This document shows, one piece after another, positions 7,741-15,826 of a stretch of DNA of 40,408 nt. Made by a program: the position numbers and the translations under genes. Positions within the stretch are counted from its first letter, which is position 1. Every line of letters starts with the position of its first letter. The stretch comes from Desulfuromonas sp. (GTDB lineage Bacteria; Desulfobacterota; Desulfuromonadia; Desulfuromonadales; Desulfuromonadaceae), in contig JAQUDG010000010.1 of NCBI GenBank assembly GCA_028685815.1, forward strand, positions 1 through 40,408, given 5' to 3'. Below the pieces are notes generated by a model. It did no database searches and was not told the origin of the DNA. It was given only the letters and a program-made list of their open reading frames with translations.

Positions 7741-9090
7741 ATGAGAGCTGTCATGATAAACAATGTGCCTGTGCATAAAAATTTGACCAGAATGTGCGTA
7801 GATATAAGCACTTACGTGGGCTTGTGTATTTGCGTGCCCCTGGTTGTTGTGCTGCTGTTGAGTGCGGGATCAGCGCTGGCAGAAGTGGTGGAAAAGCCTT
7901 TGCTTGATGCGGACTGCATTAAGTGCCACGTCGAACCTTCAGTGCAGATTGCGGAGCACGGCGGCGGGCATCGTACTGCGTTAGGATGTTTTGATTGCCA
8001 CATAGGGCACCCTCCCGCGGCAGAGGCGATTATCCCCGCATGTGCGGACTGCCATGTCCCCGCCGAACATGAACACTATGCACTGGAAGGGTGCGCACGT
8101 TGTCATGTGACGCATGCCCCGGGGGTTGGTGATCTGGCAAAGGTAAATGCAGATGTGCCTGCTGTGTGTTTTACCTGTCATCATGGTGTGGATGTGGAGC
8201 TAAAAGAAATGCCGAGCATGCATGCCGATATGGCCTGTACCGACTGCCACGTGCGCCACGGGCTTGCCGAGGGTGATTTTATGCAGTGCATGCAATGTCA
8301 TGAACCGCATGCAGACACCATGGGTTACACCGATTGTATCGGCTGTCATGCACCACATCAGCCGACCGATTATCGCTGGAGCAAGAAGACCCCTGTGCAG
8401 CAGTGTGCAGCCTGTCATGCAACAGAAGTGGAGAACCTAGCCCGTGTCGGAGGGGCGCATGCTAAAAAAGTTACTTGCAGCGCCTGTCATGCTGATCACC
8501 CCCCTGCTAAAACGGGAGTAATCCCTCTGTGTGCAGAGTGCCATGCGCCGAAGAAATCTGCTCACTACCGCGTAGACAATTGTGCCGCCTGTCATGACCC
8601 CCATGCCCCGATGGAGATTCGTTTGGACGCTGTTTCCCCAGTAAAACCGGTGTGCCTATCGTGCCATGCTGGACCTGGTAAGGAGATGGAGCAACATCCG
8701 AGTATGCATGCCGAGATGGATTGCACGGAATGCCATGCCGAACACGGCAGCGCATCCAGTTGCCTCGATTGTCACTCTGGGCATTCAGACTCAATGACCT
8801 ATGCGCAATGCTTCCAGTGCCATCAGCCCCACAGTCCTAGCTATGTCCAGTATAAAAAAGGGAAGGTAGAGCCTGAATTGTGTGGCAGTTGTCATGCCGA
8901 AGCTTACACCCTGATTGAAGGGAGCTCTACTAAGCATGGCGCGCTGTCGTGTGTGTTCTGCCACCGCCGCACCCACAAGGTGATATTGGAATGTCAGAGC
9001 TGTCACGGTCAACCTCACGATGCTGCTATGCACCGTCAGTTCAGTGATTGCGCCAAGTGCCACCGTGGTGGGCATGATTTGCGCAAGTAG
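7741..9090 (+). CDS. Periplasmic 20-heme cytochrome c
   Basis: This protein of up to 449 residues carries 20 CXXCH motifs after a signal peptide whose core is VGLCICVPLVVVLLLSAGSALA. Hemes 1-8 and 9-16 are two related octaheme halves. Each contains a HPP motif after its second heme, then P-E/K-x-x-HY before its fourth heme, and SMHA before its sixth. Hemes 17-20 form a tetraheme tail like the tail of the upstream 12-heme protein, so the architecture is octaheme + octaheme + tetraheme. The start is uncertain: ATGs at 7741, 7753 and 7792 all lack a clear ribosome binding site; 7741 gives a basic N-region. It lies about 200 bases after the previous cytochrome gene and 36 before the next. Confidence 0.88.
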   Translation: MRAVMINNVPVHKNLTRMCVDISTYVGLCICVPLVVVLLLSAGSALAEVVEKPLLDADCIKCHVEPSVQIAEHGGGHRTALGCFDCHIGHPPAAEAIIPACADCHVPAEHEHYALEGCARCHVTHAPGVGDLAKVNADVPAVCFTCHHGVDVELKEMPSMHADMACTDCHVRHGLAEGDFMQCMQCHEPHADTMGYTDCIGCHAPHQPTDYRWSKKTPVQQCAACHATEVENLARVGGAHAKKVTCSACHADHPPAKTGVIPLCAECHAPKKSAHYRVDNCAACHDPHAPMEIRLDAVSPVKPVCLSCHAGPGKEMEQHPSMHAEMDCTECHAEHGSASSCLDCHSGHSDSMTYAQCFQCHQPHSPSYVQYKKGKVEPELCGSCHAEAYTLIEGSSTKHGALSCVFCHRRTHKVILECQSCHGQPHDAAMHRQFSDCAKCHRGGHDLRK

Positions 9091-9126
9091 GCGATAATTT
9101 CCTTATGAGTCCTTATGAGGCATACA

Positions 9127-9966
9127 ATGAATTTCAGGTACAAGTTTAAAAAAGGTACGCTTAAAGCAGGTGCGGCGTTTGTCTGTGCGGCAATATTGCT
9201 GAGCGTGAGTATCCCGGCGTTTGCGGATATCTACACCCAGGAGATACCTCCGCTAACGGATGTAGAATGTGCGCAGTGCCATGTACCGGTATATGCAGAC
9301 CTTAAAGAGCGTGGCGGAGCACATCAAATGGGATGCCGTGAGTGCCATGCAACCTTCCATAACTTCAGGCGTTCCTTGACCTGGGAGGAGCGTGTGCCTG
9401 GGTGTCAAGAATGTCACGGTACGCCCCACGGAGAACAGGACCCTATGGGCACCTGTCTTGTGTGCCATACAAACTCCCACGCTCCCGCAACAAGTCTAAG
9501 TTCTGCTGAGCTTGAGCCCTATTGCAGCCAGTGTCATCAATCGCAGACTGCCCAGCTAAACAATCCCAGTGCACATACGGATATGGGGTGTGTTGGCTGT
9601 CATGCTGGCGCGCACGGTTATGTGCCGGATTGCACCGAATGTCATGTGGAGCCACACAATCCATTCAAGAGCAACGCCGCATGTACCAGCTGTCATCCGG
9701 TGCATGATGTCAGTGGGCTCAATTACGGAACCCATATTGAAAATGAGGGTTGCAGTTACTGTCACAGCACCCAGGCGCAAGACCTCGGCGCTGGGCATCT
9801 GGCTCACTCCATGCTGAACTGCACGTTTTGCCATGCTGGTACCCACGGTAAAGTGCCCACGTGTCAGGAGTGCCATAATACTCCACATACTTCAGAGATG
9901 CTCGAAGAGTTCAGCGGCTGCGCAGACTGCCATGGTAATGCGCACAACTTGCTGCCCGGATATTAA
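9127..9966 (+). CDS. Periplasmic dodecaheme cytochrome c (second type)
   Basis: This 279-residue protein has a signal peptide (KAGAAFVCAAILLSVSIPAFA) and 12 CXXCH motifs: CAQCH, CRECH, CQECH, CLVCH, CSQCH, CVGCH, CTECH, CTSCH, CSYCH, CTFCH, CQECH and CADCH. It reads as three copies of one tetraheme unit, each with the order CxxCH, then H-M/D-x-G/N-CxxCH, then P-x-C-x-x-CH, then CxxCH. This unit resembles the C-terminal tetraheme tails of the two cytochromes upstream. An in-frame ATG lies at 9115, but the ATG at 9127 has GAGG at proper spacing. It belongs to the same cluster as its neighbours and probably shares their electron-transfer role. Confidence 0.88.
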   Translation: MNFRYKFKKGTLKAGAAFVCAAILLSVSIPAFADIYTQEIPPLTDVECAQCHVPVYADLKERGGAHQMGCRECHATFHNFRRSLTWEERVPGCQECHGTPHGEQDPMGTCLVCHTNSHAPATSLSSAELEPYCSQCHQSQTAQLNNPSAHTDMGCVGCHAGAHGYVPDCTECHVEPHNPFKSNAACTSCHPVHDVSGLNYGTHIENEGCSYCHSTQAQDLGAGHLAHSMLNCTFCHAGTHGKVPTCQECHNTPHTSEMLEEFSGCADCHGNAHNLLPGY

Positions 9967-9986
9967 CAGAAAGCTAAGGTGATTAT

Positions 9987-11114
9987 ATGACAGCGAAAAA
10001 AAAGCTTCTGGTGAATATCTTCCTCTTGCTGGTGTGTGTCACCATTGCGGGGTTGGCGGTCTTGTACAATTACAGCTACAAAATATGCTGGCATTGCGAC
10101 ACAGACGACTACTATGAACGTGGCCGGGCATTTGTGTGCAAGGAGAAGGAAGAGCTGCGCGAGTCGGGACTGGACTTCTTGCGTCTTGCTGCATCAAGGC
10201 AACAGGTGGGGGCGCAACTGCTCCTAGCGGAATGCTATGTGGGGCAACTGCCTCAAGGGTACACTCCGGTTGACGAGCGTGCCTACGCGTGTCTTGCAAC
10301 CAGCCTGGTTACCAACACTGCAGCAGCAAGGCAGTTTTTTAACAAAGCCCACGCGACCCTCGCCACTAGGGAAGGGGTAGAGCCAAAAGTGCAACATAAT
10401 CTCGGTTTGCTACTGGAGGCCGGAATACTCGAGGCTCAAGATGCGCCGCAATTGGCGTTGGAGTACTTTACTCTCGCCGCGCGACAGAGTTACTTTCCTG
10501 CTATGCAGCATTTGGGGATGCTTTACCATAACCGCAGCGCTTACGTCGAGGCGCGTACTTGGTTAGAGCAGGCGGCGGCTCAACACAAAGATATGCAACC
10601 AGCCTTGCTGCTAGGGGACTACTATATGCAAGGCAAGGGTGTGGCTATCGAACTTGAGAAGGCCATGCACTGGTATCGTCAGGCGCTGCTCACGGCTAAA
10701 AAAACTAGCGTCGGGCTTGCCCAGAATGTACAACTTGCTGCAGAAGATGTCCCACGTGCGCGTATGGACATGGCGATGCGCAAACTCCAGCAGGAGCGCA
10801 TGTTTAAGTTTATGACACTGTATTACAGCGTTGGTGGGGATGCTTCAACCTACGAAGTGTACTGCGAGGATAGTCCCGGACTGATGATAGGGACTGTGGA
10901 ACGCAACGTTGAAGGTGTAGTCGCCAACCTGGCTCCGGGGCTAAAACGTTCTGCTGCGGTCGTGACGCCACAAAAGACCTTTAGTTCCATGAATAAGGGG
11001 CTCGATTGGGTCTTGACGGCGTACGCCAAGGGGCGCTATGGCGACTTTACTAAGTTTGATTTCCGCCTACGTAGCCCGCAGGCTAGAGACGGAAACAGGT
11101 TAGATACTGAATAG
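9987..11114 (+). CDS. Membrane-anchored Sel1/TPR repeat protein in the cytochrome cluster
   Basis: This 375-residue protein has one N-terminal TM anchor (LLVNIFLLLVCVTIAGLAVLY), so the rest is probably periplasmic. The middle carries helical repeats of Sel1/TPR type: VQHNLGLLLEAG, ALEYFTLAARQSYFPAMQHLGMLY, ARTWLEQAAAQ, ALLLGDYYMQGKGV and KAMHWYRQALL. The C-terminal third has no recognisable motif. It contains CWHC near residue 34, but no His follows, so this is not a c-heme site; it could be a metal site or disulfide. It starts 20 bases after the last cytochrome gene with AAGGTGAT upstream, so it is the last gene of the cluster. Such scaffolds often assist assembly; that role is inferred. Confidence 0.75.
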   Translation: MTAKKKLLVNIFLLLVCVTIAGLAVLYNYSYKICWHCDTDDYYERGRAFVCKEKEELRESGLDFLRLAASRQQVGAQLLLAECYVGQLPQGYTPVDERAYACLATSLVTNTAAARQFFNKAHATLATREGVEPKVQHNLGLLLEAGILEAQDAPQLALEYFTLAARQSYFPAMQHLGMLYHNRSAYVEARTWLEQAAAQHKDMQPALLLGDYYMQGKGVAIELEKAMHWYRQALLTAKKTSVGLAQNVQLAAEDVPRARMDMAMRKLQQERMFKFMTLYYSVGGDASTYEVYCEDSPGLMIGTVERNVEGVVANLAPGLKRSAAVVTPQKTFSSMNKGLDWVLTAYAKGRYGDFTKFDFRLRSPQARDGNRLDTE

Positions 11115-11137
11115 ACCAAACAAGTATAAGTAATGCT

Positions 11138-11179
11138 AAAAAAGGCCGCTCCCGCTGAGGCAGGAGGCGGTCTTTTTTT
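11138..11179. terminator. Terminator of the cytochrome cluster (possibly bidirectional)
   Basis: GGCCGCTCC (from 11144) pairs with GGAGGCGGTC, with one bulged G, and is followed by seven T residues (11173-11179). It is preceded by an A-run, so it may also stop the convergent MgtC-family gene. Confidence 0.85.
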
Positions 11180-11876
11180 ATTTGTAGCGCACCTTAGTTA
11201 TCCCATTAATTTTTGAAATTTCTGCAATCAGGGTTCTTCCCATGGGCTTTTGACTGTGGGTAATGATGAAATCGTACTGCCTGCGCTGATTTTCGAGGTC
11301 AAGTTCTTGCTCAACGTTGGTAGTTCGTAGTGCATAGCGTTGAAAGATGGTTTTTAAATCTTCAAAGATATCTACCTCTGCTGCACACACCACAGACAAG
11401 CGTAGAAACCTATCCTTGCGAAAGACAGGGTCAAAATATTTCAACCCGAAAAGAGCGAGGAACGCCAGTGCGGTACTGCAGATACCGATACCAACTAGTC
11501 CGAAACCAAAGGCCATGCCGACACCTGCTACATACCACAGGCAGGCTGCCGTGGTAAGTCCGCGTACATTTATCCCTTCTTTGAGAATAACCCCTGCTCC
11601 GAGAAATCCGATACCCGTTACGATTTGAGCCCCTATCCTGCCGGGATCTATCCGTGCAATCCCAGTAGCACTTAAGTGACCGTAGCGAATAAATATACTT
11701 TCCGAGACAATCATCATTAGGCAGGCACCGGTACTTACCAAAACGTGGGTGCGTAGCCCCGCAGGGCGCCCATGTTTTTCTCGCTCAACACCGATAAGGC
11801 CGCCGGCAAAAAATGCAAGCAGCATCTTTACAAGTTGCGCACCAATATCTTCATTGAATAAAAAAGTCTCTGCCAT
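11178..11876 (-). CDS. MgtC/SapB family membrane protein
   Basis: From the ATG at 11876 the protein is 232 residues. The N-terminal half is the MgtC hydrophobic domain: LLAFFAGGLIGVEREKHGRPAGLRTHVLV, then ILKEGINVRGLTTAACLWYVAGVG. About five TM segments are visible. The last 75 residues form a soluble domain (LRLSVVCAAEVDIFEDLKTIF), similar to the ACT-like tail of MgtC proteins. Family members are linked to low-magnesium growth or to modulation of membrane ATPases; many are of unknown role. The open frame continues 53 codons upstream, but those residues do not resemble the family. The stop overlaps the end of the cytochrome terminator, so the two units converge. Confidence 0.88.
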   Translation of the reverse strand: MAETFLFNEDIGAQLVKMLLAFFAGGLIGVEREKHGRPAGLRTHVLVSTGACLMMIVSESIFIRYGHLSATGIARIDPGRIGAQIVTGIGFLGAGVILKEGINVRGLTTAACLWYVAGVGMAFGFGLVGIGICSTALAFLALFGLKYFDPVFRKDRFLRLSVVCAAEVDIFEDLKTIFQRYALRTTNVEQELDLENQRRQYDFIITHSQKPMGRTLIAEISKINGITKVRYK

Positions 11877-12363
11877 TTTGTCCCATTCTGTTTTGCGTGC
11901 GCTGAAAATGGAGGGGGTAGCTGCGAGAATATGTTTTCTTTTTTGGGTTGTTGGCTTCGTTGTATATCCGTTGTTTGTTCCCGCATAGGATTGTACCGCG
12001 AACTTACCAATTATTATGCACGCATATGTTGCCACAAAAGGGAGATTTTGAAAACATTTCCGTGGTAGGTAAGCATGCGGTTTGTAGGTAGCTGTTCTGC
12101 ATTGCGCATTTACATCAAACGGTGTTTGAATAAAGTGAGCATTTTGGTGGACATTAGCGTATAGTGCTTAACCACCATTGGCATAGCTTGTAATGCATAC
12201 ACTTGCAATAGCTGTGTGATTGCAGTAAGTTTCGTTTTCTTTTGTGCCTTAGCTGCGATGGGAAACAAGGTTATAACGAGTAGGTCTGAACGCTAAAGCA
12301 CGTTTCTTAATATTTCAAATACCCCAAATTTAACTCCGACTGCGAAAGATAAGTTTAAATTAT
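11877..12363. other. 487-bp divergent intergenic region
   Basis: It lies between the MgtC-family gene (-) and the dihydrouridine synthase gene (+), is AT-rich, and should contain both promoters. I see no clear boxes, hairpins or RNA gene in it. Confidence 0.5.
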
Positions 12364-13353
12364 ATGCAACTGCCATGGGGAAATATCCCTGAGCCACTTA
12401 TGCTTGCCCCTTTGCAGGGACTTACCAATGCGTCAATGCGCTGTGTTCAAATGGAGCTGGGGGCGCCAGATGTGCTCTTTACCGAATTTGTGTCGGTCAG
12501 CAGCGCATCGAAACACAGATTGGCGCGGCGTGATCTGGAAGAAGTGAGCGCACATCGCCTGGCGGCTCCATTGGTTGTGCAGTTGGTTGGCAACAATGCG
12601 CAAGCTCTCGCCGATGGCGCTTCTATTTTGCAGGACAACGGTATCCAACACCTAAACCTCAACCTAGGGTGTCCTTACGGTAGGATGACCCAGGGAAATA
12701 CCGGAGGCGGTATGTTGCGCGATGTACGCCAGGTGGAAGCTTGTCTGAAGGCCATGCGTCGGGTTGTCCGCGGCAGTTTCTCGGTCAAGGTGCGCTCGGG
12801 CTACGACCGCCACGACCAGATAATGGAGCTGCTGCCGATGTTTGAGGAGTGCGGGGTGGATTTTATTGTCCTTCACCCACGGACCGGTGAGCAGAAATAT
12901 TCTGGGATGGCGGATCATGCCTTGACCCAGCGCGTGGTTGCCGCCACATCTGTACCTGTGGTGGCCAACGGAGACATAACTAGCGCCGACCGGGGGAGTG
13001 CCCTCCTGAAGATGACAAATGCGACTGGCCTAATGCTAGGGCGCGGAGCTGTTTCCGATCCCTGGTTGTTTAAACGCATCCGCTACCAACAAGCAGGGGG
13101 GCTGGACGAGGGTCAGGATGAAGCAAGCGCTGCAGTTCAGCGCCGTACTCAGTTGCGTGATTACCTGTTGCGTCTACTTGAGGCCTACGGGCAGGTATAC
13201 AGGGGTGATCAACAGGTGTTGGCCAAACTGAAGAATGTTGTCCAGTTTATAGACGATGAGGCGCTGCGCCGCTGGTGTGGCAAGGTCATGCGCTGCAGCA
13301 CATTGCGTAGTTTTACCTTGAAGGTAGAATCTCTAGCAGATATGCCAATGTGA
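12364..13353 (+). CDS. dus: tRNA-dihydrouridine synthase
   Basis: This 329-residue FMN enzyme reduces uridines in the tRNA D-loop. The TIM-barrel landmarks are all present: MLAPLQGLTNASMR at the N-terminus, FTEFVS, VVQLVGNN, LNLNLGCPYGR with the catalytic cysteine, VKVRSGYD, LHPRTGEQKYSG, PVVANGDI and GLMLGRGAVSDPWLF. The best fit is the DusB/DusC group, but the exact subclass is not decided. The spacing before ATG has no clear ribosome binding site. It appears monocistronic; about 290 bases separate it from the next gene. Confidence 0.92.
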   Translation: MQLPWGNIPEPLMLAPLQGLTNASMRCVQMELGAPDVLFTEFVSVSSASKHRLARRDLEEVSAHRLAAPLVVQLVGNNAQALADGASILQDNGIQHLNLNLGCPYGRMTQGNTGGGMLRDVRQVEACLKAMRRVVRGSFSVKVRSGYDRHDQIMELLPMFEECGVDFIVLHPRTGEQKYSGMADHALTQRVVAATSVPVVANGDITSADRGSALLKMTNATGLMLGRGAVSDPWLFKRIRYQQAGGLDEGQDEASAAVQRRTQLRDYLLRLLEAYGQVYRGDQQVLAKLKNVVQFIDDEALRRWCGKVMRCSTLRSFTLKVESLADMPM

Positions 13354-13470
13354 AGGTGTGTGGCTCGGGTGATGTAAGTACATAAGGTGAGTAGGGGTTA
13401 GTGCGTAAGCGGGTACAAGCCAGAGGGATTGAAAGATAACCTTTTACCAGCAGCCTTGATCTGTTTGGGT

Positions 13471-13498
13471 TTGACTTGGACTTTGCTGCTGTGATACT
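13471..13498 (+). promoter_or_regulatory. Probable sigma-70 promoter for the nonaheme cytochrome gene
   Basis: TTGACT (13471-13476) and GATACT (13493-13498) are spaced by 16 bases, about 145 bases before the start codon. A 7-bp inverted repeat CAGCAGC (13449-13455) / GCTGCTG (13485-13491) brackets the -35 and could be an operator. Confidence 0.5.
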
Positions 13499-13642
13499 AA
13501 GCCATCTGTATAAAAAAAACATACACTAGGGCAACAGCGTAGGCTACATTCGCTAATGTTAACGGATGGTGGCCTGGTTGATAGGGGTTGCATTGAAGGC
13601 GTGTCAACGCGCAATAGCATTTAAGAACAAAGGAGTCTGTGC

Positions 13643-15484
13643 ATGAAGAGAGGAGTTTCCTTGAGGTTGACGGTGCTTGCCATCGCTGCCATTATGATGT
13701 TGGGCGGAGTCCAGGCAGGGATGGCGGATACGCAGACTTGCCTGATGTGCCATGAAAGCGCGGTAGATTCGCACCAATTTATGGAGTCTGCGCATGGGCG
13801 TAGTGGCATTGAATGTATCGCGTGCCACGTGCTTGAAGATGTCAGCGCCCACATGGAACTCGAGGAGATGCCGGCCACGGTGGACTGTGCCTCCTGCCAT
13901 GCTGATATCGCCGAGCAGCATGATACCAGCGTACACGCACAGATGGGCTTGGAGTGCGTAGCGTGCCACTATTCTATCCACACCCTGCAAAGTGCTTCAG
14001 GAGCGAAACAGGATACCGTAGCTGCCTGCGCTGTCTGTCACGATGCGCAAGCATACAAAATGTCTGTGCATGGCCAGGCGGTTGCATCTGGAAATCAGGA
14101 TAGTGCTTCCTGTATCGACTGCCACGGCGCGCACAATGTGATCGCTCTGTCTGACGCTGATACCAAGTTAGCCAGAAGCTTCCGCGCCGATGTGTGTATT
14201 GCATGTCATGCTGATACGGAGAAAATGGAGCGCAACTCCATTCGCACCGATATCGTATCCACTTATCTGGATAGCTACCACGGTAAAAGCTACCATCTTG
14301 GATACCCGGAACTTACTGCTACCTGCTCTGACTGTCATGGCAGCCACGCCGTGCTGGCGGAAGAAAATCCGGCTTCAACCATCAACATAAACAACCGAGA
14401 TCAGACCTGCGGCGCGTGCCATGAGGGCTCTACCTCGCTCTTTAGCATGTTCTACTCTCACGCTAATCATTCCGATTTTGGACGTTATCCTGTTCTGGTT
14501 ATCACTTTCTGGGCGATGACTACGCTGCTAGTCGGCACCTTCTCGGTGTTCTGGCTCCACTCCATCATGTGGATGATTCGCGGTATCAGGGAGAATAAAG
14601 AGAAAAAGGCTGCCCTTGCCAGCGGAGAAGCACATATCCATATACCCGATGGGCATACGCTTTATCGGCGTTTTGAGCGGCGGCATATCTTCATGCATCT
14701 GCTGGTCATTATCAGCTTTTTGCTACTGTCAGTTACCGGACTTCCGCTCAAGTTTTATAGCCAGCCGTGGGCAAAGGTGATGATTGATTTCTTCGGTGGT
14801 ACCGCAAATGCCGCGTATCTGCATCGCGTGGGTGCGGTCATAACCTTTGTGTACTTTGCTATGGCGCTGGTGATGAGTTTCCACTTCCTCTTCATCCGAA
14901 AAGATCTTCCTGGGATGTGGCTGCAGCGCCTGTTCGGGCCAGATTCATTGATGCCGACATTTCGCGATGTGCGAGATGTTACTGGGATGGTACGCTGGTT
15001 CCTCGGCAAGGGGCCCAAGCCCACGTTTGAACGCTGGACCTACTGGGAGAAATTTGACTTTATCGCGGTATTCTGGGGTATGTTTGCTATCGGTGGATCA
15101 GGGCTCATGCTGTGGTTCCCTGCGTTCTTCGGCACCTTCCTCCCTGGCTGGGTGTTCAACGTAGCCACCATTGTGCACTCGGATGAAGCGTTGCTTGCGA
15201 CTGGATTTATCTTCTCGGTTCACTTCTTCAATACCCACTTACGTCCGGAAAAATTCCCTATGGACTTTGTGGTTTTTAACGGCGAATTGCATAAGGAAGA
15301 ATTCCTTGAAGAACGTGGAGATCAGTGGCGGCGTTATGAGGAGCAGGGGATTACAGAGCAGTTCCTGAAACCGAAACAATCCAGCCCTGTATATAACGTT
15401 GCTCTGCGAACCTTTGGTTTCATTGCAGTAGCCATTGGAGTGACCCTCTTCTTTTTAATTGTTATCTCGTTCCTTGGTGGATAA
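13643..15484 (+). CDS. Nonaheme cytochrome c fused to a cytochrome b membrane domain (CbcL-like architecture)
   Basis: This 613-residue protein has a signal peptide, then a periplasmic region of about 250 residues with nine CXXCH motifs (CLMCH, CIACH, CASCH, CVACH, CAVCH, CIDCH, CIACH, CSDCH, CGACH), then about six TM segments. The membrane part resembles di-heme cytochrome b subunits of the formate dehydrogenase/hydrogenase type. Candidate b-heme histidines are RRHIFMH, YLHRVG, SFHFLF, IVHSDEA and SVHFFNTH. The layout is that of Geobacter CbcL, an inner-membrane quinol dehydrogenase used for low-potential electron acceptors; function here is inferred from layout. AAGGAG precedes the start. 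A terminator follows, so it is probably transcribed alone. Confidence 0.85.
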   Translation: MKRGVSLRLTVLAIAAIMMLGGVQAGMADTQTCLMCHESAVDSHQFMESAHGRSGIECIACHVLEDVSAHMELEEMPATVDCASCHADIAEQHDTSVHAQMGLECVACHYSIHTLQSASGAKQDTVAACAVCHDAQAYKMSVHGQAVASGNQDSASCIDCHGAHNVIALSDADTKLARSFRADVCIACHADTEKMERNSIRTDIVSTYLDSYHGKSYHLGYPELTATCSDCHGSHAVLAEENPASTININNRDQTCGACHEGSTSLFSMFYSHANHSDFGRYPVLVITFWAMTTLLVGTFSVFWLHSIMWMIRGIRENKEKKAALASGEAHIHIPDGHTLYRRFERRHIFMHLLVIISFLLLSVTGLPLKFYSQPWAKVMIDFFGGTANAAYLHRVGAVITFVYFAMALVMSFHFLFIRKDLPGMWLQRLFGPDSLMPTFRDVRDVTGMVRWFLGKGPKPTFERWTYWEKFDFIAVFWGMFAIGGSGLMLWFPAFFGTFLPGWVFNVATIVHSDEALLATGFIFSVHFFNTHLRPEKFPMDFVVFNGELHKEEFLEERGDQWRRYEEQGITEQFLKPKQSSPVYNVALRTFGFIAVAIGVTLFFLIVISFLGG

Positions 15485-15518
15485 GGGCGTTAATAAAAAC
15501 TGGTAAGATATGCTATAA

Positions 15519-15552
15519 GGAAAGGGCCTCCACTTTGGGTGGCCCTTTCTGC
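15519..15552 (+). terminator. Hairpin terminator after the nonaheme cytochrome b/c gene
   Basis: AAAGGGCC pairs with GGCCCTTT across TCCACTTTGGGT, with additional inner pairs. The T-run is short (CTTTCTGCG), so termination may be partial, with readthrough into the small membrane-protein gene. Confidence 0.6.
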
Positions 15553-15565
15553 GTTCGGAGCTACG

Positions 15566-15784
15566 ATGCAAAAATTTGGAATGTTGCTGGCATATCTTGC
15601 CCTTCTGTTTAACCTCGGCGGCGGCATAGCTGCATTGTTCGGGGTGTATCTCATAGCGTTTGGTGCACAGACCGATATGGCAGGGCTTGGAGAAGCGCGT
15701 TCTTTAGGTTACCTGTTTGTGTGTGTGGGGTTGTGTGTCGTCGCATCCGGAGTGCTGATTGCCCGTCATGCTGGACGCAATTGA
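15566..15784 (+). CDS. Small two-TM membrane protein
   Basis: This 72-residue protein has two hydrophobic segments (FGMLLAYLALLFNLGGGIAALFGVYLIAF and LGYLFVCVGLCVVASGVLIA) joined by a short loop (AQTDMAGLGEARS). No family is recognised. An earlier ATG at 15539 falls inside the terminator hairpin; the ATG at 15566 has GGAG six bases upstream. It lies between the nonaheme b/c protein and the heme-type sensor kinase, 42 bases before the latter, so it may belong to the same regulatory or electron-transfer unit. Confidence 0.6.
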   Translation: MQKFGMLLAYLALLFNLGGGIAALFGVYLIAFGAQTDMAGLGEARSLGYLFVCVGLCVVASGVLIARHAGRN

Positions 15785-15826
15785 GACGATGGCAACCTTG
15801 TTTCCCGTGTACTCAAGAGGTCTGAC

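Noticed and set aside
9556-9888. Antisense ORFs across the cytochrome genes
   Set aside because: They arise from the repetitive CXXCH codon pattern and contain no plausible protein.
9987-10110. CWHC in the Sel1/TPR protein as a heme site
   Set aside because: The residue after the second Cys is Asp, not His, so it is not a c-type heme attachment motif.
15539-15565. Earlier ATG for the small membrane protein
   Set aside because: It lies inside the terminator hairpin of the preceding gene; the ATG at 15566 has a ribosome binding site.
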